Program-made: the position numbers and the translations under genes
Notes under the pieces: generated by a model
Told to the model about the DNA's origin: nothing
The model's input: the letters and a program-made list of their open reading frames with translations, nothing else
Databases searched by the model: none
Source of the DNA: Brevundimonas sp.
Lineage (GTDB): Bacteria; Pseudomonadota; Alphaproteobacteria; Caulobacterales; Caulobacteraceae
Direction of reading: 5' to 3'
Assembly (NCBI RefSeq): GCF_013912065.1
Contig: NZ_JACESA010000012.1
Coordinates: 47,846-111,845 of the forward strand
Length of the DNA: 64,000 nucleotides
Shown: piece after piece, positions 7,505 to 15,892 of the stretch
Position numbering within the stretch: position 1 is the stretch's first letter
How the letters are laid out: the number at the start of each line of letters is the position of its first letter

Positions 7505-9436
7505 ATGCCCAAGACGACCGCCATCGACACTGTTGCTAGCGGCTGGACCGTGGCCGCTCGCCATCGTCGCAGCACGATGCCGCAGCGTTTGGGACTGGCG
7601 ATCGCCGTCGCTCTCGTGGTCACACCGATGATGGGCTGGCGCATCTGCCTGGCCTGGCTCCTGGTCTATGGCGTGATGCAGTGGCTGGAAATGCTCGCCT
7701 TCGCACCGTCGAAAGAGGGCGGCCCGATCGAAGAACTGCCGAGTTGGCGCAAGGTCGTGGCCTGCGTGATCCTGTTCACCAGCACCTCGGTGTTCGGCGC
7801 CCTGTCCATACCGATGTGGCTGATCGGCGGCCCTTTGGGAGGCGTCGGCGCCGCCCTGATGCTGCCCGGCCTGATGCTGTTCTCGATGGTCAATGCGCCA
7901 CGCTCCAGGGCCATACTGGTGGCGACCCTGACGCCGCCGATGCTTTACCTGCTGGCGTCGCCCTTCTTCGTCGCCTCGTTCGGCGCGTCGGCGCCTGTGG
8001 TCATGACGGCCTCCGCCGCCGTGGTCCTGTTCATCATCTTCACCGTCATCAGCTGGTTCAAGATGAGCGAGGCGACGGAGAACCAGCTGCAGGCCCACGC
8101 GGAAGCCGATCGCCTGCGTCAGAAGGCCGAGCAGGATCTGGCGGGGCACAGCGCCTTTCTGGCCGCCGTCGGCCACGACCTGCGCACCCCGATCGGCGCC
8201 ATTCTGACGGGCGCGGCGGAGCTTCAGGATCTCGACGCGCATTCGCGTTCGAACGCCAACCTGATCACCGACGCCGGCCTGATGATGAAGGCGCTGCTGG
8301 ACGATCTGCTCGACCATTCCAAGCTGGGGGCGGGCCGCATGACGGTCGAGGCCGCCGACTTCGATCTCCGCCTCATGCTGGCCCAGACCCTTCGCCTGTG
8401 GCGCGGACCCGTCGAGGCCAAGGGGCTGAAACTGCGTGTCGAGGGCGTCGCCCGCATGCCGCGCAGGGTCAGGGGCGACGCGATGCGGATCCGCCAGATC
8501 CTGAACAACCTGATCTCCAATGCGATGAAGTTCACGTCGGAGGGGCAGATCACCCTCAGACTGGACGCCTGGACCGAGGAACCCTCGGCCTATTGCATCC
8601 TGCTGGAGGTCGCCGATACCGGACCGGGCATGACCGGGGAACAGCTCAAGCGGCTGTTCAACCCGTTTGATCAGACCGCCGACGGCGTCAGCGCGCGATA
8701 CGGCGGCACGGGCCTGGGGCTGGCGATCAGCCGGAACCTGACCGAACTGATGGGCGGCCGACTGACCGCGCGCAGCACGCCCGGTCAGGGCGCCAGGTTC
8801 ACCGTCTCCCTGGTCCTGCCGATCGGCGAGAACGCCGCGGCCGTGGTCGCCCCGACCGACGACAGCCGTCTGGACATCGCCCAGTCCCTGGCGGCGCCCC
8901 GACGCGCGACGACGCCGCTGGTCAGCGCGTCCCCGCCGCCTGTCGCCCCTGAAGTCCCTGTCGCCCCTGAAGCCCCCGTCCCGCTAGTCGCCGAGGTGCA
9001 GGCCGCTCCGCCGTCTGAGGCGGACGACGAGGAAGGCCGCCCGCTGCGCGTCCTGGTGGTCGACGACCACGACATCAACCGACGCGCGGTGCAGTTGATC
9101 CTGCAGCCGCTGGGCTGCGACATCGTCACCGCCGCCGACGGCATGATCGCCCTGCAGCGTTGCGCCGAGACGGTGTTCGACGTCATCTTCATGGATGTCC
9201 GCATGCCCGAGCTGGACGGGCGCGAAACCACGCGCCGCCTGCGCGCCGGCGGAGGTCCGAATGCTCTTACGCCGGTCGTAGCCGTCACCGCGGACACTGC
9301 GCCCGAGGACGTCGCCGCCTGCCAGGCGGCCGGCATGGCCTATTTCGTCTCCAAGCCCCTGACGCCCCCGGCCCTGATCGGCGCACTGCAGCATGTTCTG
9401 GACGAGAGCGCTCAGGCGGAGTCCGCGGCCGCCTGA
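7505..9436 (+). CDS. Membrane hybrid sensor histidine kinase with receiver domain
   Basis: The 643-residue protein has, in order: an N-terminal membrane block of about five to six helices; a short coiled segment; HisKA with phosphoacceptor H224 in GHDLRTPIGA; an HATPase with NLISNAMKF, ADTGPGM and GTGLGLAIS; a Pro/Val/Ala-rich linker; and a receiver domain from about residue 515 with phosphoacceptor D564 in IFMDVRMPEL. It autophosphorylates and passes phosphate to its own receiver. No separate response regulator or Hpt gene is adjacent. ATG 7505 is preceded by GGGAAG at 7495-7500. Starts at 7460 and 7481 are alternatives. The 3' end overlaps convergent vsr by 25 bp. Confidence 0.9.
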   Translation: MPKTTAIDTVASGWTVAARHRRSTMPQRLGLAIAVALVVTPMMGWRICLAWLLVYGVMQWLEMLAFAPSKEGGPIEELPSWRKVVACVILFTSTSVFGALSIPMWLIGGPLGGVGAALMLPGLMLFSMVNAPRSRAILVATLTPPMLYLLASPFFVASFGASAPVVMTASAAVVLFIIFTVISWFKMSEATENQLQAHAEADRLRQKAEQDLAGHSAFLAAVGHDLRTPIGAILTGAAELQDLDAHSRSNANLITDAGLMMKALLDDLLDHSKLGAGRMTVEAADFDLRLMLAQTLRLWRGPVEAKGLKLRVEGVARMPRRVRGDAMRIRQILNNLISNAMKFTSEGQITLRLDAWTEEPSAYCILLEVADTGPGMTGEQLKRLFNPFDQTADGVSARYGGTGLGLAISRNLTELMGGRLTARSTPGQGARFTVSLVLPIGENAAAVVAPTDDSRLDIAQSLAAPRRATTPLVSASPPPVAPEVPVAPEAPVPLVAEVQAAPPSEADDEEGRPLRVLVVDDHDINRRAVQLILQPLGCDIVTAADGMIALQRCAETVFDVIFMDVRMPELDGRETTRRLRAGGGPNALTPVVAVTADTAPEDVAACQAAGMAYFVSKPLTPPALIGALQHVLDESAQAESAAA

Positions 9437-9840
9437 CCCGAGACCGCCGCCACCAGCCGCGCGGGGAAGTCGGGCGTGCGCAGGTCGCATTCCCACACCG
9501 TCAGCACCCGCCAGCCGTCCGCCTCCAGCTCAGCCGCGACACGGGCGTCGCGGGCGCGATTCCGCGCGATCTTGGCGGTCCAGTATTCGGCGTTGGCCTT
9601 GGGCTGGCGCGCGCCCCGCGCACAGTCGTGCCCATGCCAGAAACAGCCATGGACGAAGAGGACGACCCTGCGTCCCTTCATCGTCACGTCGGGCCTGCCG
9701 GGCAGGCCCATGCCGCCCAGTCGATAGCCGATTCCGGCCGCGCGCAGGATTCCGCGCACGGCCAGTTCCGGCGACGTGTTCCGTCCCTTCACGCGACGCA
9801 TGACGTCGCTGCGCTTCTCGGGACTGAAGACGTCGGTCAT
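9412..9840 (-). CDS. vsr: Very short patch repair (Vsr) DNA mismatch endonuclease
   Basis: The 142-residue product nicks DNA 5' of T in T:G mismatches that arise from deamination of 5-methylcytosine. Family signatures are visible: MRRVKGRNTSPE near the N-terminus, GRPDV with the catalytic aspartate, and FVHGCFWHGHDC with the metal-linked histidines and cysteines. Vsr normally pairs with a Dcm-type cytosine methyltransferase, but none lies in this window. The last 25 bp overlap the kinase gene. Confidence 0.93.
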   Translation of the reverse strand: MTDVFSPEKRSDVMRRVKGRNTSPELAVRGILRAAGIGYRLGGMGLPGRPDVTMKGRRVVLFVHGCFWHGHDCARGARQPKANAEYWTAKIARNRARDARVAAELEADGWRVLTVWECDLRTPDFPARLVAAVSGQAAADSA

Positions 9841-9888
9841 CGTCGATCCGCGCTCGTGCCGTAAAGCGATCGCGCGGGTCGCACCCTA

Positions 9889-10374
9889 TCAGAGCTGCGC
9901 CAGCAGATGCTCGGCGGAAGAGACCTTGAATTCGCCGCCCTGCTCGATGTTCAGCTGGGTGACCACGCCGTCCTTCACCAGCATGGAATAGCGCTGCGAA
10001 CGTTCGCCCAGGCCGAAGCCCGAACCATCCAGCACAAGGCCCAGCTCGCGGGTCAGGTCGCCGTTGCCGTCGGCCAGCATGACGATCGAACCGTCGTCCA
10101 CGTTTTGACTATCGGCCCAGGCCTTCATGACGAAGGCGTCGTTGACCGAGATACAGGCCACGACGTCGACGCCCTTGCCCTTGATGGCGTCCAGATTGTC
10201 CTTGAAGCCCGGCAGATGGCGCGCCGAGCAGGTGGGGGTGAAGGCGCCGGGAACGGCGAACAGGGCCACGGTCTTGCCGGCGAAGATTTCGGCGGTGTTG
10301 ACGGGCTTGGGCCCTTCGGCCGTCGCCTGGGCGAAGGTCGCGTCGGGGATGCGGTCGCCGATCTGGATGGTCAT
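9889..10374 (-). CDS. Peroxiredoxin (Prx5/AhpE-like, glutaredoxin- or glutathione-dependent type)
   Basis: A 161-residue Prx5-type thiol peroxidase that reduces H2O2 and organic peroxides. The peroxidatic cysteine is C49 in PGAFTPTCSARHLPGF. The conserved ISVNDAFVMKAW and RYSMLVKDGVV segments follow. There is no second resolving cysteine in a canonical position, consistent with a one-cysteine enzyme recycled by glutathione or glutaredoxin. It is probably cytoplasmic. It is divergent from yqgE across about 130 bp, which should hold both promoters. Confidence 0.93.
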   Translation of the reverse strand: MTIQIGDRIPDATFAQATAEGPKPVNTAEIFAGKTVALFAVPGAFTPTCSARHLPGFKDNLDAIKGKGVDVVACISVNDAFVMKAWADSQNVDDGSIVMLADGNGDLTRELGLVLDGSGFGLGERSQRYSMLVKDGVVTQLNIEQGGEFKVSSAEHLLAQL

Positions 10375-10503
10375 GAAGTCTCTCCGCGCGGGGTTGGTTG
10401 GATGCGCCAGCGACAGATATACGCCGCGGCGGCCGCCGCAAGCTCCGACGCGCCGTCAATGCGCCTTGCGCCGGACCGCGTCTGCCCCGATGATATGGTT
10501 ATC

Positions 10504-11073
10504 ATGAACGACGCCTCATCCCTGACGGGCCGTCTATTGGTCGCCATGCCCGGCATCGGCGACCCCCGGTTCGAACACGCCGTGATTCTGATCTGCGCCC
10601 ACGGACCGGATCACGCCATGGGATTGCGGATCGACCGGCCGGCTCGCGGCGTGGATCTGAAGACCGTGCTGGACAAGCTTGAGGCGCATGCGCCGGAACA
10701 GTCTATCGGCCGCGCCGTCCTGATGGGCGGCCCGGTCGAACGTGAACGCGGCTTTGTTCTGCATACGGATGACTGGGGCGTCGGCGAGGACACCCTGCCC
10801 TTCGGCGACGGTCTGGCCATGACCGGCACGCGCGAGGCCCTGGCCGCGATGACCGACGAGGTCGGCGGCCCGCGGCGATCCACGCTGCTGCTCGGCTACG
10901 CCGGTTGGGGCGAGGGCCAACTCGAGGACGAGCTGGCCGAGAATGTCTGGTTGACCGCAGACGCCGATCTGGACCTCATCTTCGACGGCGACCACGATTC
11001 AAAATGGACTCGCGTCCTGGCCCTGATGGGAGTCGATGCGGCCCGGTTATCCAGCCAGGGCGGACGCGCCTAG
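10504..11073 (+). CDS. YqgE/AlgH family protein
   Basis: The 189-residue protein carries LTGRLLVAMPGIGDPRFEHA at its N-terminus, the UPF0301/YqgE signature. GLRIDRPA and LLGYAGWGEGQLEDEL later on are also conserved. The function of the family is poorly defined; AlgH of Pseudomonas has been linked to alginate regulation. ATG 10504 was used. An in-frame ATG at 10495 is equally possible because neither has a clear Shine-Dalgarno sequence. The stop overlaps convergent marR by 4 nt. Confidence 0.93.
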   Translation: MNDASSLTGRLLVAMPGIGDPRFEHAVILICAHGPDHAMGLRIDRPARGVDLKTVLDKLEAHAPEQSIGRAVLMGGPVERERGFVLHTDDWGVGEDTLPFGDGLAMTGTREALAAMTDEVGGPRRSTLLLGYAGWGEGQLEDELAENVWLTADADLDLIFDGDHDSKWTRVLALMGVDAARLSSQGGRA

Positions 11074-11612
11074 GCTGACGTGTGCCCGCCCTCGCTCGCG
11101 GTTTCGATAGGGCCGGCCATCCGGTCCGCCAGCGTGTCCAGGACACGCAGGGTGACGCCCAAATCCTCGTCCGTAAGTCCCTGAAACAGCAGGTCCCGAT
11201 CCCGCGCCGCCGTGGTTTCCGATCGTTCGAGCGCCTGATGACCGGCAGGCTCCAGCTTGATCAGATTCGCGCGTCCGTCGCCCTGCAGTCGATGCTTCGA
11301 CACCAGCCCGTCCGCGAGCAGGCGCGCCACTCGCCGCGAAAGCGTAGGCTCCGAAAGCTGAAGCCCGCCGGCGAGTTCAGCCTGCGTCAGACCGGCCGGC
11401 GCGTTCTTCAGCAGATGCAACGGCGCCCGTTGGGCGCTTGTATATCCGTAGGTCTTGAACAGCCTGGCGGCCCGCGCCGTCCAACGGCGAGAAATCAGAC
11501 CTATCCTTTGCTTGATCAACAGCTGGAGCGCCGCCCTCTGATCCATCACCAAATCAGATACAGTTTCGTGACTTGAGTCGTTTCCATGATGTTCTGTTAA
11601 ACTGTCAGACAT
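11070..11612 (-). CDS. MarR-family winged-helix transcription regulator
   Basis: A 180-residue regulator with a winged helix at about residues 70-135. LTQAELAGGLQLSEPTLSRR is the recognition helix region, and LVSKHRLQGDGRANLIKLE forms the wing. N- and C-terminal helices serve dimerisation. MarR proteins usually repress a neighbouring gene and release DNA on binding a small phenolic or oxidant ligand. The target is not evident; the AT-richer gap upstream is the natural place for an autoregulatory operator. ATG 11612 was chosen; an upstream in-frame start at 11675 adds 21 unconserved-looking residues. Confidence 0.85.
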   Translation of the reverse strand: MSDSLTEHHGNDSSHETVSDLVMDQRAALQLLIKQRIGLISRRWTARAARLFKTYGYTSAQRAPLHLLKNAPAGLTQAELAGGLQLSEPTLSRRVARLLADGLVSKHRLQGDGRANLIKLEPAGHQALERSETTAARDRDLLFQGLTDEDLGVTLRVLDTLADRMAGPIETASEGGHTSA

Positions 11613-11985
11613 TAATGGAAATCGCACTCGTGTTATCCGAAACGACGCGAGTCGCCACGCAGAAATTACGCACAATCACCTAGTCGCGGCATTGTAGTCG
11701 CGCAAGCCTACATACCCCAATGGTTGAAAATTAAGCACGATCTGAAGTTAATCTACAGTTAGCCAGGCAACCATATCGCCTCTGAACTATTCGACGCTTG
11801 TTTACACAAGTCGGTCCTGCGGATGTGAGCGACGAATTCTGCTTTCCACCGAAATTCACTGTTCCATTAACGAATTCGCCAGCCTGATGGCTGAGACTGC
11901 CCTTGTGACGTGGCGACACGCCCTGGGTTTGGCCGAGATCGACACCCCAGCCGGCCGGCTCGGTATCGGATGGAGAGGCGTTGTA
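11613..11985. promoter_or_regulatory. AT-richer divergent intergenic region with a CtrA-like half-site pair
   Basis: This 373-bp gap between divergent marR and cheW holds no convincing gene and is visibly lower in GC than its flanks, especially 11680-11880. TTAA-N7-TTAG at 11748-11762 is one base from the CtrA consensus TTAA-N7-TTAA known in Caulobacter. Further TTAA tetramers occur at about 11612, 11730 and 11868. Promoters for both genes are expected here. CtrA control is an inference only. Confidence 0.4.
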
Positions 11986-12432
11986 ATGACAGGTTCCAAA
12001 AGCGGTCGGCGCGAACTGGTCGGCTTTCGCGTCGGCGAACAGGCCTTCTGCATCGACATCACCTCGGTGCTGGAGATCCGTGGCTGGACGCCCACCACCC
12101 CGCTTCCGAAGTCGCCTGACTATATGAAGGGCGTCGTCAATCTGCGCGGCGTCGTCCTGCCGATCATCGACCTGGCGGCGCGCCTGGGTCTGCCGACCAA
12201 GGAGCCCTCGGCCCGGCACGCCATCATGGTGGTCAAGTGCGGGGCGCGCACGGTCGGCCTGCTGGTCGAGGCCGTGTCGGACATCGTCGAGCTTGACGAC
12301 GCCTCGCGACAACAGACGCCGGACCTGGGCGACGACGGCGGCGTCATCGCCGGCATCTTCGCCATCGACGGCGAGATGATCAGCCTGCTTGAACTGGACA
12401 ACGTCCTGCCGCCCATGGCCGAAGCGGCCTGA
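11986..12432 (+). CDS. cheW: CheW-like chemotaxis coupling protein
   Basis: A 148-residue single-domain CheW protein that links chemoreceptors to the CheA kinase. ELVGFRVGEQAFCIDI opens the domain. VVNLRGVVLPIIDLAARLGL is the conserved core, and the C-terminus has IFAIDGEMISLLELDNVL. The start is fixed by GGAGAGG at 11972-11978, 7 nt before ATG 11986. No cheA, receptor or other chemotaxis gene lies nearby, so it serves an array encoded elsewhere. An upstream in-frame ATG at 11887 has no ribosome-binding site. Confidence 0.9.
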   Translation: MTGSKSGRRELVGFRVGEQAFCIDITSVLEIRGWTPTTPLPKSPDYMKGVVNLRGVVLPIIDLAARLGLPTKEPSARHAIMVVKCGARTVGLLVEAVSDIVELDDASRQQTPDLGDDGGVIAGIFAIDGEMISLLELDNVLPPMAEAA

Positions 12433-12445
12433 CCTGCCGTCAGTT

Positions 12446-12474
12446 GAACGGTCGGGGATTGCACCCGACCGTTC
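12446..12474. terminator. Hairpin between convergent cheW and porin genes
   Basis: A perfect 11-bp stem (GAACGGTCGGG / CCCGACCGTTC) with a 7-nt loop lies just after the cheW stop and just before the 3' end of the minus-strand porin gene. Neither side has a T-run, so it may act as a bidirectional RNA 3'-end stabiliser rather than a classical intrinsic terminator. Confidence 0.6.
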
Positions 12475-12486
12475 GGTGACTTGCGA

Positions 12487-13323
12487 TCAGAATCGATAGT
12501 TCATGCCGATCCGCACCATGTGCGTGCCGAACTTGCCGTTGCCGCGCGTCATGTCGGTGCCGGTCGTGTTCGGCGCCAGGATGAAGGGGTTGGCGGCCGG
12601 GGTCGTACCGGTGCTGTCGACACGGATCACAGGGCTGTCGACGCTCAGCGATGTGTAGAGATATTCGCCGCTGACGGTGAGGCCGCGACCGAGGGCGTAT
12701 TCGACGCCGCCGCCCGCCTGCCAGCCGTCGCCGTCATCGGATTCGGTGGTTTCCGTGAAGCGGTTGGCCGTGTTCGAGGTGCGGAAGCGGTTGTCGAACT
12801 GGCCATAGGCGTAGCCGCCCGTGCCGTAGATCAGCGCCGGTCCCATGGCGTAGCCCAGCCTGGCGCGGACGGCCGCCGTGCTCTCCAGCTCGCGGGTGAA
12901 GCTGTAGAAGGCGGGGGTGGTGCTGAAACCCGTCACCGTGTCTTGAACATTATTGACGGTGTATTCGGCCAGGGCGCCGACGACGATATTGCCGAACTGC
13001 ATGTCATAGCCGGCGCGCACGCCCGCCTCGACCCCGTCATTGTCGTCCTTGCAGCCGGTGGACGGGCCGGTGCTGGTGGCCGCGCCGCCGCAGAAACCGG
13101 GACTGAAGGCGTTCGCGCCGGCGGCGGTCGTGACCGGGTCACCATAGTTGCCGTCGAGATTGCGGTCGAAACGCAGGATTTCGTCCTCGTCGTCATTCGA
13201 CTGATTATAGCCGCCAAAGATACCGACATACGGGCCGGACCAATCGGGCGCCACGGACTGAGCCAGCGCGGGCGTGGAGACGAGGGCCAGCGCCAGGGCG
13301 CTGGAAGCGATTGTCTTGATCAT
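12487..13323 (-). CDS. Outer-membrane beta-barrel (porin-family) protein
   Basis: A 278-residue exported protein. A signal peptide of about 22 residues (MIKTIASSALALALVSTPALA) precedes a start typical of OmpA-like/Omp25-type barrels, WSGPYVGIFGGYNQS. Alternating aromatic and glycine-rich strands follow (AGYDMQFGNIVVGALAEY, GGYAYGQ, VSGEYLYTSL), and the C-terminus is YRF, the terminal aromatic recognised by the Bam machinery. Two cysteines (FCGG and TGCKDD) sit in a long extracellular-type loop. ATG 13323 was chosen because it opens the signal peptide. Its cargo or ligand is unknown. Confidence 0.85.
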   Translation of the reverse strand: MIKTIASSALALALVSTPALAQSVAPDWSGPYVGIFGGYNQSNDDEDEILRFDRNLDGNYGDPVTTAAGANAFSPGFCGGAATSTGPSTGCKDDNDGVEAGVRAGYDMQFGNIVVGALAEYTVNNVQDTVTGFSTTPAFYSFTRELESTAAVRARLGYAMGPALIYGTGGYAYGQFDNRFRTSNTANRFTETTESDDGDGWQAGGGVEYALGRGLTVSGEYLYTSLSVDSPVIRVDSTGTTPAANPFILAPNTTGTDMTRGNGKFGTHMVRIGMNYRF

Positions 13324-13469
13324 GGAAAGGGCCTTCGCGGCTGAGGAACGGGGAGACGGGCACGACTGTCCCCGCGGCACCGGAAAGCCTTGAACCTGGG
13401 GATGTTCCGCACAGCCGGCTGTCGCCAAATGTCACGGCATCCGATCCATTTCAGGACGCGTATAAACGC

Positions 13470-15161
13470 CTATCGCGTCGCCAGCGACACCATCAGCAGC
13501 ACGACCAGAACCAGGCAAAGTCCCTGCCAGAACCGCACCGGATCGCGTTCGATCAGCGACAGCGGGCGCGGCGCGGGAGCGGCGACGGCGCTGCCCGTTT
13601 CCAGCACGTGGATCAGTTCCTCGACGTCCTCGAACCGGTCGTCGGGATCGACGGCGACCGCGCGCAGTATGGCCGCCTCCAGCCAGGCGGGCATGTCCGG
13701 TCGCCGCCGGCTCGGCGGCGTCGGGGGCCGGTCGAAACGAGGGACGTCCGACGGATCGACCTCGCCCCACGGATAGGAGCCGGTGAACAGCCGGTACAGG
13801 GTGACGCCCAGGGCGAACTGGTCGGTCGCCGCGTTCCCGCTTTCGCCGTCATACATTTCGGGCGCCTTGAAGCCGGGGGTGCCGGGCGCCTCGGCCTCGG
13901 CGAACTCCTCGGCCTGACGCAGGCGCGCCACGCCCAGATCGACCAGCTTCAGCCCTCCGTTCGCCTCCAGGATCACATTGTCCGGCTTGATGTCGCGGTG
14001 CGTCACCCCCGCCCGGTGCAGGGCCGACACGCCGCGCGCCAGCATCAGGGCCAAGCCGATCCCCTCGGCGATCTCGAACGGCCCCTCCTGCGCCAGCCAG
14101 GCGTGCAGGGTGACGCCCTGATAGAAGGGCTGGGCGATATAGAGCCGGCTCTGGCGCCCCGCATCCAGCGTCAGCACCTTGCCGACGAAAGGACTGTCGA
14201 TCCGCCGGCCGATGAAGGCCTCGCGCAGGAAGGCCGTGCGCGCGCCGCGCTCGGACACCGCGGCCGGCTTCGGAAATTTCAGCACCACCCGCTCGTCCCC
14301 GGACCGCGCCAGGAACAGCCGCGTATAGCGTCCGTCCGCCACGACCCGCTCCAGATGAAAGCCGTCGACGGCGTCGCCCGGCTTCGGCGGCGGCAGTATG
14401 GCCAGCCCCTCGGCCTCGGCCGTGATGGCTTCCCAATCCGGCGCCCCGATCCCCATTACGTCGATGACCAGGGCGGTGGCGTTGTCGCGCGCGCCGACCT
14501 CGGCCACCTCGGCCAATATGGCCTTGGCGTCGGCGTCGGGCGATCCGCGCCGCCCCAGCAGCCGCGCCAGGGCTGCGTCGGACAGCACCCCATGCACCCC
14601 GTCGGTGGTCAGCAACAGCCGGTCATGCGGCGCGAGCCCCACATGGCGCACGTCCAGCTTGACGTCGGCCTCGATCCCCACGGCGCGGTACAGCACATGG
14701 CTCAGCCCCTGCTGGGACCGGGTGTGATCCTCGGTCAGACGGGTCAGCACCCCGTCGCGGAAATGCCAGGCCCGGCTGTCCCCCACATGCAGGGCCACCG
14801 CCTCGCGTCCCCTCAGGATCAGGGCGGTGAAGGTGGTCGCCGCCGCCTCCATGGCCGGATCGATCTTCCCCCGCGCATGGAGCCAGCGGTTGAAGCCCCG
14901 CAGCGCCTTGATCCCGTTGGCCGCGATGCCGTTCAACGGATTCTGGTCCAGATAGCCGTCGATGAAGCTGCGCGTCGTCAGTTCGGCCGCCATCCGCCCG
15001 GCCTTCGAGCCCGACACCCCGTCGGCGATGACCGCCACGACCCCATGCTCGCGCTGCTCGGCCGGCGTGCCCAGATGCACGCCTCCGAAATCCTGATTGT
15101 CCGCCTTCGGCCCCTGGGCGGTGGCGAAGCCGGCGGCGATCTCCAGTCGGGCGTCGGTCAT
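13470..15161 (-). CDS. Fused PP2C protein phosphatase / Ser-Thr protein kinase with C-terminal membrane anchor
   Basis: A 563-residue bifunctional enzyme. The N-terminal PP2C domain (about 1-245) shows VIADGVSGSKAG with metal ligand D47, HVGDSRAW, LLTTDGVHGVL and ARDNATALVI. A kinase domain (about 270-525) follows with ATP lysine K295 in VLKFPKP, catalytic HRDIKPDN at 388-395 and a metal-binding DLG (D408) in place of DFG. A final hydrophobic helix occupies the last ~20 residues. Both opposing activities therefore sit on one tail-anchored chain. The family is known as a fused phosphatase-kinase, but substrates are unknown. GTGGGAG precedes ATG 15161. A TetR gene ends 19 bp upstream on the same strand. 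Confidence 0.9.
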   Translation of the reverse strand: MTDARLEIAAGFATAQGPKADNQDFGGVHLGTPAEQREHGVVAVIADGVSGSKAGRMAAELTTRSFIDGYLDQNPLNGIAANGIKALRGFNRWLHARGKIDPAMEAAATTFTALILRGREAVALHVGDSRAWHFRDGVLTRLTEDHTRSQQGLSHVLYRAVGIEADVKLDVRHVGLAPHDRLLLTTDGVHGVLSDAALARLLGRRGSPDADAKAILAEVAEVGARDNATALVIDVMGIGAPDWEAITAEAEGLAILPPPKPGDAVDGFHLERVVADGRYTRLFLARSGDERVVLKFPKPAAVSERGARTAFLREAFIGRRIDSPFVGKVLTLDAGRQSRLYIAQPFYQGVTLHAWLAQEGPFEIAEGIGLALMLARGVSALHRAGVTHRDIKPDNVILEANGGLKLVDLGVARLRQAEEFAEAEAPGTPGFKAPEMYDGESGNAATDQFALGVTLYRLFTGSYPWGEVDPSDVPRFDRPPTPPSRRRPDMPAWLEAAILRAVAVDPDDRFEDVEELIHVLETGSAVAAPAPRPLSLIERDPVRFWQGLCLVLVVLLMVSLATR

Positions 15162-15180
15162 GGCTCCCACTGTTCCTCGT

Positions 15181-15702
15181 TCAACGAACGCCGACAAGGG
15201 CCTTGGCCAGGGCGTCTGGACGGCAGGAGACTTCGCCGATCAGCCAGGTGTGCAACATCACGAGTTGGCCGGCCGCCGCGCCCCTGGCGGCAAGCGACGC
15301 AGGAACCACCTCGTCGCCATGTGGTTCTGCGAGCAGTTCTATCATCGCGGCCAGTCTGCGCTGGAGCCGGGCCAGCAACGGGGGCTCGAAGAGGTGACGG
15401 GCGAGCGCGCGCCTTTCCCAAAGATGATCCAGCATGGCGCACAAACGCGCGGTATTGCCCCGCCCGGCCGCCGCCCGCGCGAAGGGCGCAAGGATCGGCT
15501 CAACGACCGCGACCAGAACCTCGTCCTTGCTTCGGAAATGCTCATAGAAGGTCGAACGGCCGACGTCGGCGGCCTGGATCAGATCCGTCGTGCGGATGGC
15601 CGCGTAGCGACGCGAGAACATCAACCGGATCAGGGCGTCGGTGATCGCCTCTCGCGTCCGCTGACGGCGCGTGTCCCGATCCTGCATCTCGTCTTCGGTC
15701 AT
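15181..15702 (-). CDS. TetR/AcrR-family transcription regulator
   Basis: A 173-residue regulator with an N-terminal helix-turn-helix at about residues 25-55 (IRTTDLIQAADVGRSTFYEH) followed by the usual FRSKDEVL. The helical C-terminal ligand domain has no recognisable signature. It likely represses its own operon and releases DNA when it binds a small hydrophobic molecule. It shares strand with the phosphatase-kinase gene 19 bp downstream, so the two may be cotranscribed. ATG 15702 has AGGA 8 nt upstream. The long frame extending to 15939 is spurious. Confidence 0.88.
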   Translation of the reverse strand: MTEDEMQDRDTRRQRTREAITDALIRLMFSRRYAAIRTTDLIQAADVGRSTFYEHFRSKDEVLVAVVEPILAPFARAAAGRGNTARLCAMLDHLWERRALARHLFEPPLLARLQRRLAAMIELLAEPHGDEVVPASLAARGAAAGQLVMLHTWLIGEVSCRPDALAKALVGVR

Positions 15703-15892
15703 GACACATCCTAGCCGAGGATTGGCGGACGGGCAGGTTCGCCTACGCCGGTCCGGACAATACGGCCCGGCTGTCCGGAAAGGGATGAAAACGCGGGCTT
15801 GTGGGTTTTCCAAAAGCGAGGCGCGACGCATCATCAGGACGCATGGGCCGGTCGCGTGGTTGCGATCCGGAGCAGGAGGCGTCGAGAACCAC

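Noticed and set aside
1-9840. Possible defence or mobile island formed by parD and vsr
   Set aside because: The two are 9 kb apart and separated by housekeeping genes such as pyrD and gloB; no integrase, transposase or restriction gene is present.
10566-10578. GGTTCGAA resembling a tRNA T-loop
   Set aside because: It lies inside yqgE (coding for DPRFEHA) with no cloverleaf around it. No tRNA was found in the window.
13608-15644. 678-residue plus-strand open frame over the phosphatase-kinase and TetR genes
   Set aside because: Antisense shadow of two genes with clear catalytic and DNA-binding motifs; low-complexity Arg/Gln/Pro composition.
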